A DNA stretch of 64,000 nt from Amycolatopsis acidicola. GTDB taxonomy: Bacteria; Actinomycetota; Actinomycetes; Mycobacteriales; Pseudonocardiaceae. The DNA lies in the NCBI RefSeq assembly GCF_007713735.2, contig NZ_VMNW02000029.1, forward strand, positions 20,586 through 84,585. The letters are read 5' to 3'. Positions 16,636 through 24,469 of this stretch are shown here, piece after piece (the stretch's first letter is position 1; every line of letters begins with the position of its first letter). The notes under the pieces were generated by a model that made no database searches, was not told where the DNA came from, and saw only the letters and a list, made by a program, of their open reading frames with translations. Both the position numbers and the translations under genes were made by a program.

Positions 16636-17505
16636 ATGGATATTCAGGCGTTCGCGGCGGCGATGACGGAATCGCTGGAGGGAACGTGGGCGGTCGAACC
16701 GGGCGACCACGGTCACCGGGACCGCTACCTCATCGGACCGGAGCGCGAGCAACTCCACGTGCTCTACGTCGACTGGGAGGAGACACCACGGCTGAAACTG
16801 TCGGCGAGCTTGCCCGGTGACCTGGCCAAAATCCGGTACCGATACGGCAAGCCCATACCGTGCCACGAAATCACGGTGTCACCTAACACGACCCCGGAGA
16901 CCGTGGCCGCCGACATCACCCGGCAACTGCTTCCCGGTTACCGGGTCACGCTCACCGAATCCCGGGAGTTGAAACAGCGGCTCGATGAGCAAGCCGCCAC
17001 GCGAGACCGGCTCGCAGGCGACATCGCGGCACCTCTCGGCGCAACCGTCCACCACCCTGAGCCCAGCGCACTCGAATACGACCCGCAAGTCGTGCGCTAC
17101 ACAGGTCCGTTGGCCGGCACCGCCACGGTGCCCTGCACCGGCAGGCATGTGACGTTCACCTTCACGGTCACACCGGAGTGCGCCGCCGAAGTCGCTGCGT
17201 TCCTCGCGAGGTTCCCGAGCACTGATCAGCCCACCGAGCCGGAACGGGATACGTCCTCGGCACCGACAAAGGGAAATCCTCCACCAATCACCCGAGACCA
17301 GGTTTCCTGCGCGATCAACGATGGTGCAGACCTGGTGATCAACGAACTGACCACGAGCGACCGTGACCACGATCTGATCAATCTCGTGGTAAACGCCGCG
17401 CTCACCCGCCTTGACTCCCCCGCCGCTGACCTGGACCAGGTCATAACCGCGTGCTACGACAGCGATCCCGCCGACGTCCGTAGCTGGTGGGGCGACTGGT
17501 GCTGA
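16636..17505 (+). CDS. hypothetical element protein
   Basis: A 289-residue soluble protein; AAAGGGAG precedes ATG 16636, which is why the longer upstream frame is not used. Two parts: residues 1-110 ('MDIQAFAAAMTESLEGTW', 'LHVLYVDWEETPRLKLSASL') and a beta-rich middle (about 145-195) with a Pro/Thr linker to a short helical C-terminus ending 'DVRSWWGDWC'. No family recognised. It follows the DUF932 gene and may be co-transcribed. Confidence 0.65.
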   Translation: MDIQAFAAAMTESLEGTWAVEPGDHGHRDRYLIGPEREQLHVLYVDWEETPRLKLSASLPGDLAKIRYRYGKPIPCHEITVSPNTTPETVAADITRQLLPGYRVTLTESRELKQRLDEQAATRDRLAGDIAAPLGATVHHPEPSALEYDPQVVRYTGPLAGTATVPCTGRHVTFTFTVTPECAAEVAAFLARFPSTDQPTEPERDTSSAPTKGNPPPITRDQVSCAINDGADLVINELTTSDRDHDLINLVVNAALTRLDSPAADLDQVITACYDSDPADVRSWWGDWC

Positions 17506-17568
17506 CTTCGCAGTCGCTCTGTCCAATCCGCCACGGGGCGACGAGCAGCAGTCACGGGAGAATCACCG

Positions 17569-18241
17569 ATGAACCAGCACACCGACCGCGACCTGTTCGC
17601 CGAGGCCGACTGGGACCGTGCCCGCGCCGACGCGACGGAAAGGACTCGCAGCGCTGCGCGCTGACAGCCTCGCCGAACTCGCCGCCTACGCCGAGGAATT
17701 GCGGTGCCACGTCGCCGCGCACGGGTGGTTTGCGCTCCCGGACCATGAACTCGATGCCACCTTGCCGCCGCTCGCGCCCGCCGAGAGGGGTGAGCGGCGA
17801 GGCTACCGGCGTGGCTGGATCCGGGACGGCCGCACGCTCGAGTTGTAGTTCACCGGGCCGCACGCACTTGCCTACGCTCGCTCCAGTCTTCGCGGGAGGC
17901 TCTACGAGGCAGCCGAGATCCACGCCGCGATCACCGCCCTGCTCGGCACCACCGAACACGTACCGACGGCACCGCCGCAGCCACTCGACGCCAGCTATGC
18001 CCAGGTCGCCGAGTTCGTGTGCGCGGTGGGGTGGACTGGGCCCGCGGACGCCTACGCCTGCGACAAGCACGGCAACCGGCGTGCCGCCGGTCCCGGCGTT
18101 CACAGCACCTGGACACGTCCCAGCAACCCACAGACCGAACTGTCCGTGTGGGGAATCGGCGACGGCCCAGCCCGCGCCCGCTACTGGGCCGGTCCCATCA
18201 ACTCCGCCGTCCAACTCGCCCGCATCACCCGCCACCTCTGA
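17569..18241 (+). pseudogene. disrupted hypothetical element gene (frameshift plus amber stop)
   Basis: GGGAG precedes ATG 17569, but that frame closes after 31 codons at about 17664. Protein-like sequence continues in the +1 frame ('GLAALRADSLAELAAYAEEL', 'HGWFALPDHELDATLPPLAP'), is interrupted by TAG at 17846-17848, then continues in the same frame ('GPHALAYARSSLRGRLYEAA', 'CAVGWTGPADAYACDKHGN', 'YWAGPINSAVQLARITRHL') to the stop at 18239-18241. So one frameshift near 17,640 and one nonsense codon break a gene of about 220 codons. Function unknown. Confidence 0.6.
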
Positions 18242-18289
18242 CCGCGCACGCACGGCGGCAAAAGCCCACGTGCTACAGGAGAAATCGTC

Positions 18290-18845
18290 ATGACCACCAC
18301 CACGGAAGGCAACCCTGTCCTTGACATTGTTCACGGCATCACCACGACGACCGGCCCCGTGCTCAACCAGAAGGATGGACTGGGCCGAAAAGGAAATCTT
18401 CCAACTGACCAGTGTCTACCCGGCCGAGGCAGACACGCTGTACCACAGCTTCCCGTTGCTTCGCCCGACGCACGGCCGGATGTCACAGGAGTTCGTGTAC
18501 CACGCACACTGCCGCGAGCTGCTCGACCGGGTTGTCAAAGGAACCGATACCCGACCAGGTACGGCAGCGGAAGTGTGCTGCCTGTGCGGTGAGGTGAGCG
18601 CCGTGACTCCGATGCGGTCCGCCGCGATCGGGCTCTACGCTCGTATGTGGATCGCTGCCTTTCCCGACATTCCCGTGTTCGGTGACCGGCATTTTCACCA
18701 CGAAGCGCTTTACGGATCGACCATCGACGATCTCGAAGCCGACGCCCGTCACCGACTCGCCGTCGCACATCGCACCGTCGGCGCCATCGACTGCACTGGA
18801 CGCCACCACGGCGAAACCGTGCACTGCAAATACGCCGGAACCTAA
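18290..18845 (+). pseudogene. frameshifted hypothetical element gene with CxxC motif
   Basis: AGGAG before ATG 18290 supports that start ('MTTTTEGNPVLDIVHGITTT'). The frame then loses protein character near 18,375, where the +1 frame takes over ('MDWAEKEIFQLTSVYPAEAD', 'EFVYHAHCRELLDRVVKG', 'CCLCGEVSAVTPMRSAAIG') to the stop at 18843-18845. Either a one-base insertion has split one gene of about 185 codons, or the 157-residue protein from ATG 18375 is made on its own. The CCLCG cluster hints at metal binding. Family unknown. Confidence 0.5.
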
Positions 18846-18916
18846 CCACCCCAACGACTTTCCCGGTTTCCACGCGGCGACCGCAGTTCCCGTCTCCTCT
18901 TCGAGGTGCATTCGTC

Positions 18917-19480
18917 ATGACCACCAACACTGTCATCGCTAGCGCGAACGTGCTCGATTGCGGACACAGCGCGACGCCCGAAGGAATCAGTACCGGCTTC
19001 GCCACCGACCCCGCCACGGGCCTGACGTCGTGCTACACCTGCTCCGACGAACAGCAACGGGACGCACTCCACCACGCATCCCGCTACACCGCATACGTCG
19101 CGTGCGACCGCACCACACTCACCACGTGGCCCGGAGGCCACCTCGCGACCATCGACCTGGCCGACCAGTCCCAGACTGGCCGACGAGCGACCACACCCAC
19201 GGGGCAGTGCTCGACCCGCTTCTCCTGGCACGCCACCGATAACGACGGCGGCCGATGGTTCGGCATCAACGGCGGGCCCGGACTCGTGATCACACTAAGG
19301 CGCCTGCGGGTGTGCTCCTGGCAAACCGAATTCGGCAACGGGCGCCCACCGCGCTACTGCCACCAGCGCGCAACACGGCAGGCCAACTCAGCACCGCACA
19401 CTCTCTACTGCCGCCACCACGCCCGCATGGCACACGACCTCTACGCCTGGACCACTCAGCCGATCAGTACCACCCGATAG
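18917..19480 (+). CDS. hypothetical Cys-rich element protein
   Basis: A 187-residue protein with seven or more Cys and several His ('DCGHSATPEG', 'SCYTCSDEQQ', 'VCSWQTEFGNGRPPRYCHQR', 'YCRHHARM'), suggesting two zinc sites. CTCTTCGAGG lies upstream of ATG 18917. No membrane helix. Unrecognised family; it sits in a run of small genes between the DUF932 gene and the HNH gene that have the same spacing and orientation. Confidence 0.6.
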   Translation: MTTNTVIASANVLDCGHSATPEGISTGFATDPATGLTSCYTCSDEQQRDALHHASRYTAYVACDRTTLTTWPGGHLATIDLADQSQTGRRATTPTGQCSTRFSWHATDNDGGRWFGINGGPGLVITLRRLRVCSWQTEFGNGRPPRYCHQRATRQANSAPHTLYCRHHARMAHDLYAWTTQPISTTR

Positions 19481-19596
19481 TTCCGGCCCTACAAGGAAAG
19501 GAATGAACACACCCGCACGACGGCTCCACGCGCGCCGAGCTCGGCGAGTCTGCGAACAAGGAAAAACCCGCAGCACAACAAGAACGGAGAAAACCT

Positions 19597-19923
19597 ATGT
19601 GCACCAACCCAAACCAAGTACAGGCATTGGGCATCACCGCGATCACCGACCTAGATCCGGCCTTGTTCTCAGGAGACGGCAAACCACGGGATACCAACGC
19701 CCCCAACGACATCGTCCACGACAACACCCGCAAAGCCGGGTTCGCCGCTACGGCCGTAAACGCCTATGCTGCCCAGGTCGGCAACACCTACGAGGATTTC
19801 TACTCACTCATCAGCGACTTGATCGGCGACCTGTACCACCTCGCCGACGCCCTCGGTATCGACCTCGCCGACGCAATCCGCCACGGTCGAGACGACTATC
19901 TGGCCGAAATTAGCCCCGCTTGA
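19597..19923 (+). CDS. small hypothetical helical protein
   Basis: A 108-residue acidic, mostly helical protein with a good ribosome site (ACGGAG before ATG 19597). 'TYEDFYSLISDLIGDLYHLADALGIDLADAI' (in part, about 66-95) is an amphipathic helical pair of the kind seen in MazG-like or other small helical proteins, but no catalytic motif is visible. The opposing frame from 19503 is a shadow. Unknown function. Confidence 0.6.
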   Translation: MCTNPNQVQALGITAITDLDPALFSGDGKPRDTNAPNDIVHDNTRKAGFAATAVNAYAAQVGNTYEDFYSLISDLIGDLYHLADALGIDLADAIRHGRDDYLAEISPA

Positions 19924-19979
19924 GCAGCGTTGACCAGCGAGCGTTGTCACACCACCTGGAAATGAAAGGAAAGAATCTC

Positions 19980-20314
19980 ATGCCGGAAGTGAAACTCACC
20001 AAACTGACTAAAGAAAACATCCGCGCACTCAAGGAAACGAGCAGGCGGCCATGGTCCGGCTCACCGCCACCACCGCCGTGGTCGAGATGAGCGCGACACA
20101 AGCGTTCATCATGGTCTGCTACCTGCAGAGTCAGGCGGCGCAAGACCACGGCGCTACAGTGCACCCGTACAAGTCGCTCAATGCCGTTCGCCGCAAGCTA
20201 GAAGAACTCGAAGCCGCGGAAACCAGAGAACCACCGGCGCCGCTCCTACGTCGAACAACGCAGAGGCCGCCTCGGTCACTGTCCGAGCTGCTTCGCTTCG
20301 ATCCCGACGAGTGA
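19980..20314 (+). pseudogene. frameshifted small helical protein
   Basis: AAAGGAAAG precedes ATG 19980 ('MPEVKLTKLTKENIRALKET'); near 20,038 the coding signal moves to the -1 frame, which continues 'EQAAMVRLTATTAVVEMSAT', 'YLQSQAAQDHGATVHPYKSL' to the stop at 20312-20314. 'AAGGAAAC' is the likely site of a lost base. Without the shift the product would be about 112 residues. A separate 87-residue protein from ATG 20051 remains possible but lacks a ribosome site. Confidence 0.5.
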
Positions 20315-20642
20315 CGCAGCACGATGGAAAGCCCGACCGGGTGGTCCATGCTCTCGTGAACTCCGGACATCGTTCGCTTCACGAACAGCAACCCGTGTTC
20401 CGGTGCAGGGACAGGCCGTCAAGACGCCCCCACCTGAACACGGGTTGTCTTCGCTGCTTGGAGTGAGGCTCAGCATCAATCACAGTCTCTGACCAGCTAG
20501 GCGCCCTGAGGCATGTCGCGGGCACGAAGCGTGAACCCTCGACACGGGTGCGTTCGTGCATGGAACTGTCGGTACCTGCCCGTACGCTCTCTGCACGAGA
20601 CCAGCGGCCGAGACGGCGAACTACACTCCGGGAGGGCTTGGC
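20315..20642. other. intergenic region with 17-bp inverted repeat
   Basis: No gene seen. The region carries CAACCCGTGTTCCGGTG (20389-20405) and its near-complement CACCTGAACACGGGTTG (20431-20447), 17 bases with one mismatch and a 25-base loop. There is no T-run, so a factor-independent terminator is doubtful; a protein-binding or recombination site upstream of the HNH-TM gene is as likely. Confidence 0.5.
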
Positions 20643-21773
20643 ATGGATGCGCGCAACTACACCGAGGCCACGAGGAAGGCACTCTTCACGCTCAGCCTCG
20701 GTCGTTGCTATGAGCCTAATTGCCAGGAGCTGGTCATTCGAATGGCGGACGATGGCACCCCGATCGTCCTTGTGCAGATTGCCCATATCCGCGCAGCTAA
20801 ACGAGGCGGCCCGCGCTATGACGAGTCAATGAATAACGACTCCAGGCGGGCGTTCACCAACTTGCTCTTACTTTGCACGTATCATCACAAGTTGGTAGAT
20901 AACCTGCCCACAGGTCTTCGATACAGCGTCGAGACGCTCACTGAATGGAAGGCCGCTCGCGAGGGCCAGATGTCCGACGACCTTCGAATGCTGACAGAGG
21001 ACCGCCTAATAGACATCTTGGGCTCAGAACTTGGCGATGTTATTCTCGATACAAAAAATGAACTCATGGAGGCGATTGGCGAGGTCGAGGAAATATCACG
21101 GGAAGGCGCCGGGATGCTCCGCACGCTCGTTAACGAGACATTCAAGAGACCCCATCTTGACCCAGAAGCCATCGCTTCGCTGGCTGATTCGGCGAACACG
21201 CTACGAGGTGTGACTGAATACGCGCCCATGCTGCATGAATCATCAACATCACTCAGTCGCAGCCTGCCCGACTATGCACCTATGCTTGCCCGCTCGTCTT
21301 CACAACTACGTGACTTGCCGGACTACGCGAGCATGCTGGCCCTATCGTCTTCCAAACTCCAGGGACTACCAGACTGGGTCGCCATGCTGGAACAGGCAAC
21401 CAGAAAGCTCTCCTACCTCCCCGATCACACCCCCAGATTCGCCCAGGCATGCGACGCGCTTGCCAACGTCCCCGAGCATGCCCAAATTTTGCACACGGCC
21501 GCGAACGCTGTATCCGATACCGCCAACCAACTTCACAATGTTTTGAACAAGCTTTCCGCTCTGCGTGAAACCGATTTAACAAGTAAGCTTGATGGATCAG
21601 CGGCACTGATCTCAAAAACCGCAGAAGAAATCTATGACGCTGCGGAAACTGCATCAGCGATAGCGACTGGACAACAACCCGACCGTTTAAGCTATCTCAT
21701 GCGAGGCGTCGTCATTGGACTAGCGATTGCGGCAATTTTGACTCTTGGCATTTGGTATTTGGCCTCTCGCTAG
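20643..21773 (+). CDS. membrane-anchored HNH endonuclease with 17-residue repeats
   Basis: A 376-residue protein; GGGAGGG sits upstream of ATG 20643, so the longer frame from 20556 is not used. Residues 10-107 form an HNH domain of the kind found in SAVED-HNH (Cap5-like) effectors: C22 and C27, 'VQIAHIRA' (H48), 'NLLLLCTYHHKLVD' (C78, H81, H82), 'LTEWKAAREG'. Residues 110-190 are coiled-coil-like. Residues 192-283 hold five or six 17-residue units of type YAPMLARSSSQLRDLPD. A further helical stretch ends in one membrane helix (353-373), with the nuclease on the cytoplasmic side if the tail anchors it. No SAVED or other ligand domain is present. A DNA-degrading defence effector is inferred, not shown. 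Confidence 0.78.
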   Translation: MDARNYTEATRKALFTLSLGRCYEPNCQELVIRMADDGTPIVLVQIAHIRAAKRGGPRYDESMNNDSRRAFTNLLLLCTYHHKLVDNLPTGLRYSVETLTEWKAAREGQMSDDLRMLTEDRLIDILGSELGDVILDTKNELMEAIGEVEEISREGAGMLRTLVNETFKRPHLDPEAIASLADSANTLRGVTEYAPMLHESSTSLSRSLPDYAPMLARSSSQLRDLPDYASMLALSSSKLQGLPDWVAMLEQATRKLSYLPDHTPRFAQACDALANVPEHAQILHTAANAVSDTANQLHNVLNKLSALRETDLTSKLDGSAALISKTAEEIYDAAETASAIATGQQPDRLSYLMRGVVIGLAIAAILTLGIWYLASR

Positions 21774-22061
21774 CACTGCGCGAACCCGGAACTTCAGCCG
21801 CGCTGGATCAGGTCCGTCGACTCACTCCTTCGGACCCACGCGGTCCGCCCGGTCCGCCCTTCAGGCGGGTGCGGAAGTTGCGCGACTCAGGCACGGGAGA
21901 TTCGAGTCTTCGTCCGCGAACCCCGGTCAACCTCGCGGATATCTGCGAACCGTCAGTTAAGCCGCCGGGGTGTCTCGCTAGAGTGTCTAGGGCTACACGG
22001 TGATGAACAGCGGAGTAGTCGAAGCCCAGACACGCTCGGACACGCGAGAAGAGGCCCGGAG
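21774..22061. other. intergenic region with short hairpin
   Basis: A GC-rich hairpin (CCGCC-CTTCA-GGCGG, near 21858-21872) follows the HNH gene and might end its transcript, though no T-run follows. No gene is visible in the remaining sequence. Confidence 0.35.
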
Positions 22062-22340
22062 ATGGACAAGGACGAGCACATCGCACGGTTGCGAGCTCGC
22101 CGCCAGCGCATCGAGGCGTTTGAGCGCGCGCTGGAGAGCATCCGGGAAGTGGAGACCTCACTTCAGGAGATGAGAGAACTCCTCACCGAGCAGCTGAAAT
22201 TTCAACGCAGCGCGCGACTGGCCGACATCCGCGACGCAGACGAGGCCGGCGTGCCGAAGACCAAGATCTCCAAGGAAGTCGGCCTCAGTCGAGCGAGGCT
22301 CTACGTCGACCTCAACAAGCCAGTCTCAGGCGACAAGTAG
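22062..22340 (+). CDS. small coiled-coil/HTH DNA-binding protein
   Basis: A 92-residue protein. The N-terminal two thirds is a charged coiled coil ('ARLRARRQRIEAFERALESI'); residues 66-85 read 'AGVPKTKISKEVGLSRARLY', a resolvase-like HTH of the kind that ends small regulators. CCGGAG precedes ATG 22062. It is the last plus-strand gene before the convergent conjugation operon. It may regulate the HNH gene or an element promoter. Confidence 0.65.
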   Translation: MDKDEHIARLRARRQRIEAFERALESIREVETSLQEMRELLTEQLKFQRSARLADIRDADEAGVPKTKISKEVGLSRARLYVDLNKPVSGDK

Positions 22341-22377
22341 TTCGCCGGGGCAGCTTCCAAACGACGCGACCCGATCC

Positions 22378-23373
22378 CTACAGCAGCCGGACGGCACCTG
22401 CGTACTCGCTCAGGTCGATCGGCTGGACCCGCACTACTGTGCCTGATTCGTAGGCGTTGACCATGAGACCGTTGCCGAGGTAGATCCCGACGTGGTGGAT
22501 TGCCCCGGGGCTGTAAAAGACGAGGTCCGCGGGCCTCAGCGCGGCCAAGGCGGCGGACAGGGGCACTGGCGTGCCCAGCGTGAATTGTCCTTGGCTCTGA
22601 TGGGGCAAGGAGATTCCGGCTTGGGCGTAGGCGAAGAGGGTGAGTCCGCTGCAGTCGAACCCGATCTTGGCATAGTCGCCGTGTTGGTCGGCGACACCGC
22701 CATCACGGATCCCTTGGCTCGGCCCTGCGACGGTGCCGCCACCCCAGGCGTAAGGAACGCCGAGCTGCGACAGGGCGGCGTCGATGACCAGCTTGGCCCG
22801 ACCGGTTACCGGAATCTGCGAGGTATCGCTGATGCTGCACGTCGCGCCTTGTACCGCGCCGACGATCTGGCGCGCGACTTGCTCGTATTTCGCGTAGCGA
22901 TCGGGAAACCCTGAACGCTGCACGGTCTGCGCGACCTGAGCGACGGGCATGGTCTGCCAGTTCGGTACCACCGTGAGGCGTTGGTAGAACTGTTCGCTGC
23001 TGTAGGCGGGGTCCATGATCTGCGCGACAGTTCCCCAGCCTTGCGACGGTCGTTGTTGGAACAGGCCGACACTGTCGCGGTCGCCGCCGTCGCGGTTCTG
23101 CAGTTGCGACTCGGTGATCGCGGTCGTGATCGCGATGACCCAGCCCTGTTCGGGGACGTTCATGCGTTTGCCAACGGCGACGATCGTCGCAGCGTTGCTC
23201 ATCTCCGCAGGGCCATATCCCACGGCCGAGGTCGCGGTCGCTCCGGCGGGAGCACAGTTCATACTGCCGCCGGAGCTGCCGAAGACGGCTTGGACGACGC
23301 CGATCGCGCCGCTACCGATGAGGACGATCAGTACGACGACGAAGACGGCCCCGGCCGCAGCGATCCTGCCCAT
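22378..23373 (-). CDS. lytic transglycosylase-like / NlpC-P60 cell-wall hydrolase
   Basis: A 331-residue envelope enzyme: an N-terminal membrane helix (about 5-30), a lysozyme-like domain with 'ITTAITESQLQNRDGG' (candidate catalytic E88) and 'DSVGLFQQRPSQGWG', and a C-terminal NlpC/P60 domain with 'GFDCSGLTLFAY' (C241), 'HHVGIYLG' (H294) and 'NAYES'. It corresponds to the VirB1/TcpG-type hydrolases that open peptidoglycan for the conjugation channel. Its ATG overlaps the stop of the upstream replication-relaxation gene by one base (TAATG). Last gene of the conjugation operon. Confidence 0.87.
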   Translation of the reverse strand: MGRIAAAGAVFVVVLIVLIGSGAIGVVQAVFGSSGGSMNCAPAGATATSAVGYGPAEMSNAATIVAVGKRMNVPEQGWVIAITTAITESQLQNRDGGDRDSVGLFQQRPSQGWGTVAQIMDPAYSSEQFYQRLTVVPNWQTMPVAQVAQTVQRSGFPDRYAKYEQVARQIVGAVQGATCSISDTSQIPVTGRAKLVIDAALSQLGVPYAWGGGTVAGPSQGIRDGGVADQHGDYAKIGFDCSGLTLFAYAQAGISLPHQSQGQFTLGTPVPLSAALAALRPADLVFYSPGAIHHVGIYLGNGLMVNAYESGTVVRVQPIDLSEYAGAVRLL

Positions 23374-24401
23374 TACAACGCGAACCGTGCGGGTTCGGGC
23401 GGAGGCATCGGCGAAGGCGGCGCCAACTCCGGACTCGCGGTTGGGGATGCCGGGCGATGCCCGGCCTGGTGCGGCGCTGAGGCGGCCAGGTCCGGCCACA
23501 GCGTAGCCAACGCAGCCAGCGCCACCCTGCCGGCGGCATCGGATGCGCCGACCCGGCGCCAGCGGGGCGTGGCCATGTCGAGAGGTTCGCCGGTGGCCTC
23601 CCCGCTGGTCGTGGCGACCGGCACGCGTGCGGGCCGGTCGAGCCCACGCAACGCCTCGGTCAATGCACGGCGCGCGTTGGCCTCCCGGGCGGCACTGGGC
23701 AGCCACACCAGCACCGGCGTGGTGATACCGGTGACGTCGGCCAGGCGCTCGTAACGCGCCAATTTCCCCGCCAAGCGTGACAAAGTTTCGGTGCCGAAGT
23801 CGAACTCGACGAACCACTCGACGTCCCGGTCGGCCTCGCGCCAGCGTCCGTATCCGTCCGGGGTGACGATGTCTCCCCAGTGCCGCCCGCACCGCGCGGC
23901 CGACCACCACGCGGTCAGCTCGCCGGTGGCCCCAGGCTGGCGTGCCCGGTGGATCAGTGTGGTGAACAGGCCGTTGCAGCCCACGGTGTGCGCCAGCTGC
24001 AGCGAGAACGCCCTTCCAATCTCGCGTTCCCGGCTATAGCCCAACTCTTTCGGATCGATGCCCTCTTCGCGGGCCAGCGCGACGGCCCCGGCAGTGTCGA
24101 GGACGTAATGCATCGGGTGCGAACCGCGGTCGCGGTGCGGCTGGAACCGATGCACCACGCCCCACTGGTACAGGTTGCGCAGACGTAGGTTCGCTGCACG
24201 CCGTCCGGGGAAGGCGATATCGACGATCTGCGTGCTGGTGAGTACGTGGTGCTCGAACAGCATCCGGCAGAGCCACCGGTCGCGGTCGGTGAGACGCCGG
24301 GCTAGCCACGCGTGGTGCTCGGCGGTATTGAGCACCCGTGGTGCGGGGCGTTCCGGCCGGTGCGTACGCAGCTCCCGCTGCGGAGTGGGATTACTGGCCA
24401 T
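23373..24401 (-). CDS. replication-relaxation family protein
   Basis: A 342-residue protein of the Replic_Relax family (PF13814): 'LTDRDRWLCRMLFEHHVLTS' winged-helix start, 'FPGRRAANLRLRNLYQWGVV', then 'ELGYSREREIGRAFSLQLAH' and the nuclease-like 'WFVEFDFGTETLSRLAGKL' (E/D..D pattern). Such proteins occur in actinobacterial and firmicute conjugative elements and may act in plasmid-type replication or DNA processing. ATG 24401, with GGAGGTG nine bases upstream, is preferred over ATG 24431. As no other relaxase is visible, this is a candidate for strand processing. Confidence 0.78.
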   Translation of the reverse strand: MASNPTPQRELRTHRPERPAPRVLNTAEHHAWLARRLTDRDRWLCRMLFEHHVLTSTQIVDIAFPGRRAANLRLRNLYQWGVVHRFQPHRDRGSHPMHYVLDTAGAVALAREEGIDPKELGYSREREIGRAFSLQLAHTVGCNGLFTTLIHRARQPGATGELTAWWSAARCGRHWGDIVTPDGYGRWREADRDVEWFVEFDFGTETLSRLAGKLARYERLADVTGITTPVLVWLPSAAREANARRALTEALRGLDRPARVPVATTSGEATGEPLDMATPRWRRVGASDAAGRVALAALATLWPDLAASAPHQAGHRPASPTASPELAPPSPMPPPEPARFAL

Positions 24402-24469
24402 CGTTTCGTGCACCTCCACTCCCCAGCGCACGAAAAGGCACTAAGGGCAATAAAAACGTGAAAACCGGA

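Noticed and set aside
19503..19913. 136-codon frame overlapping the 108-residue gene
   Set aside because: Arg/His/Pro-rich shadow; the 19597 gene has the better ribosome site and composition.
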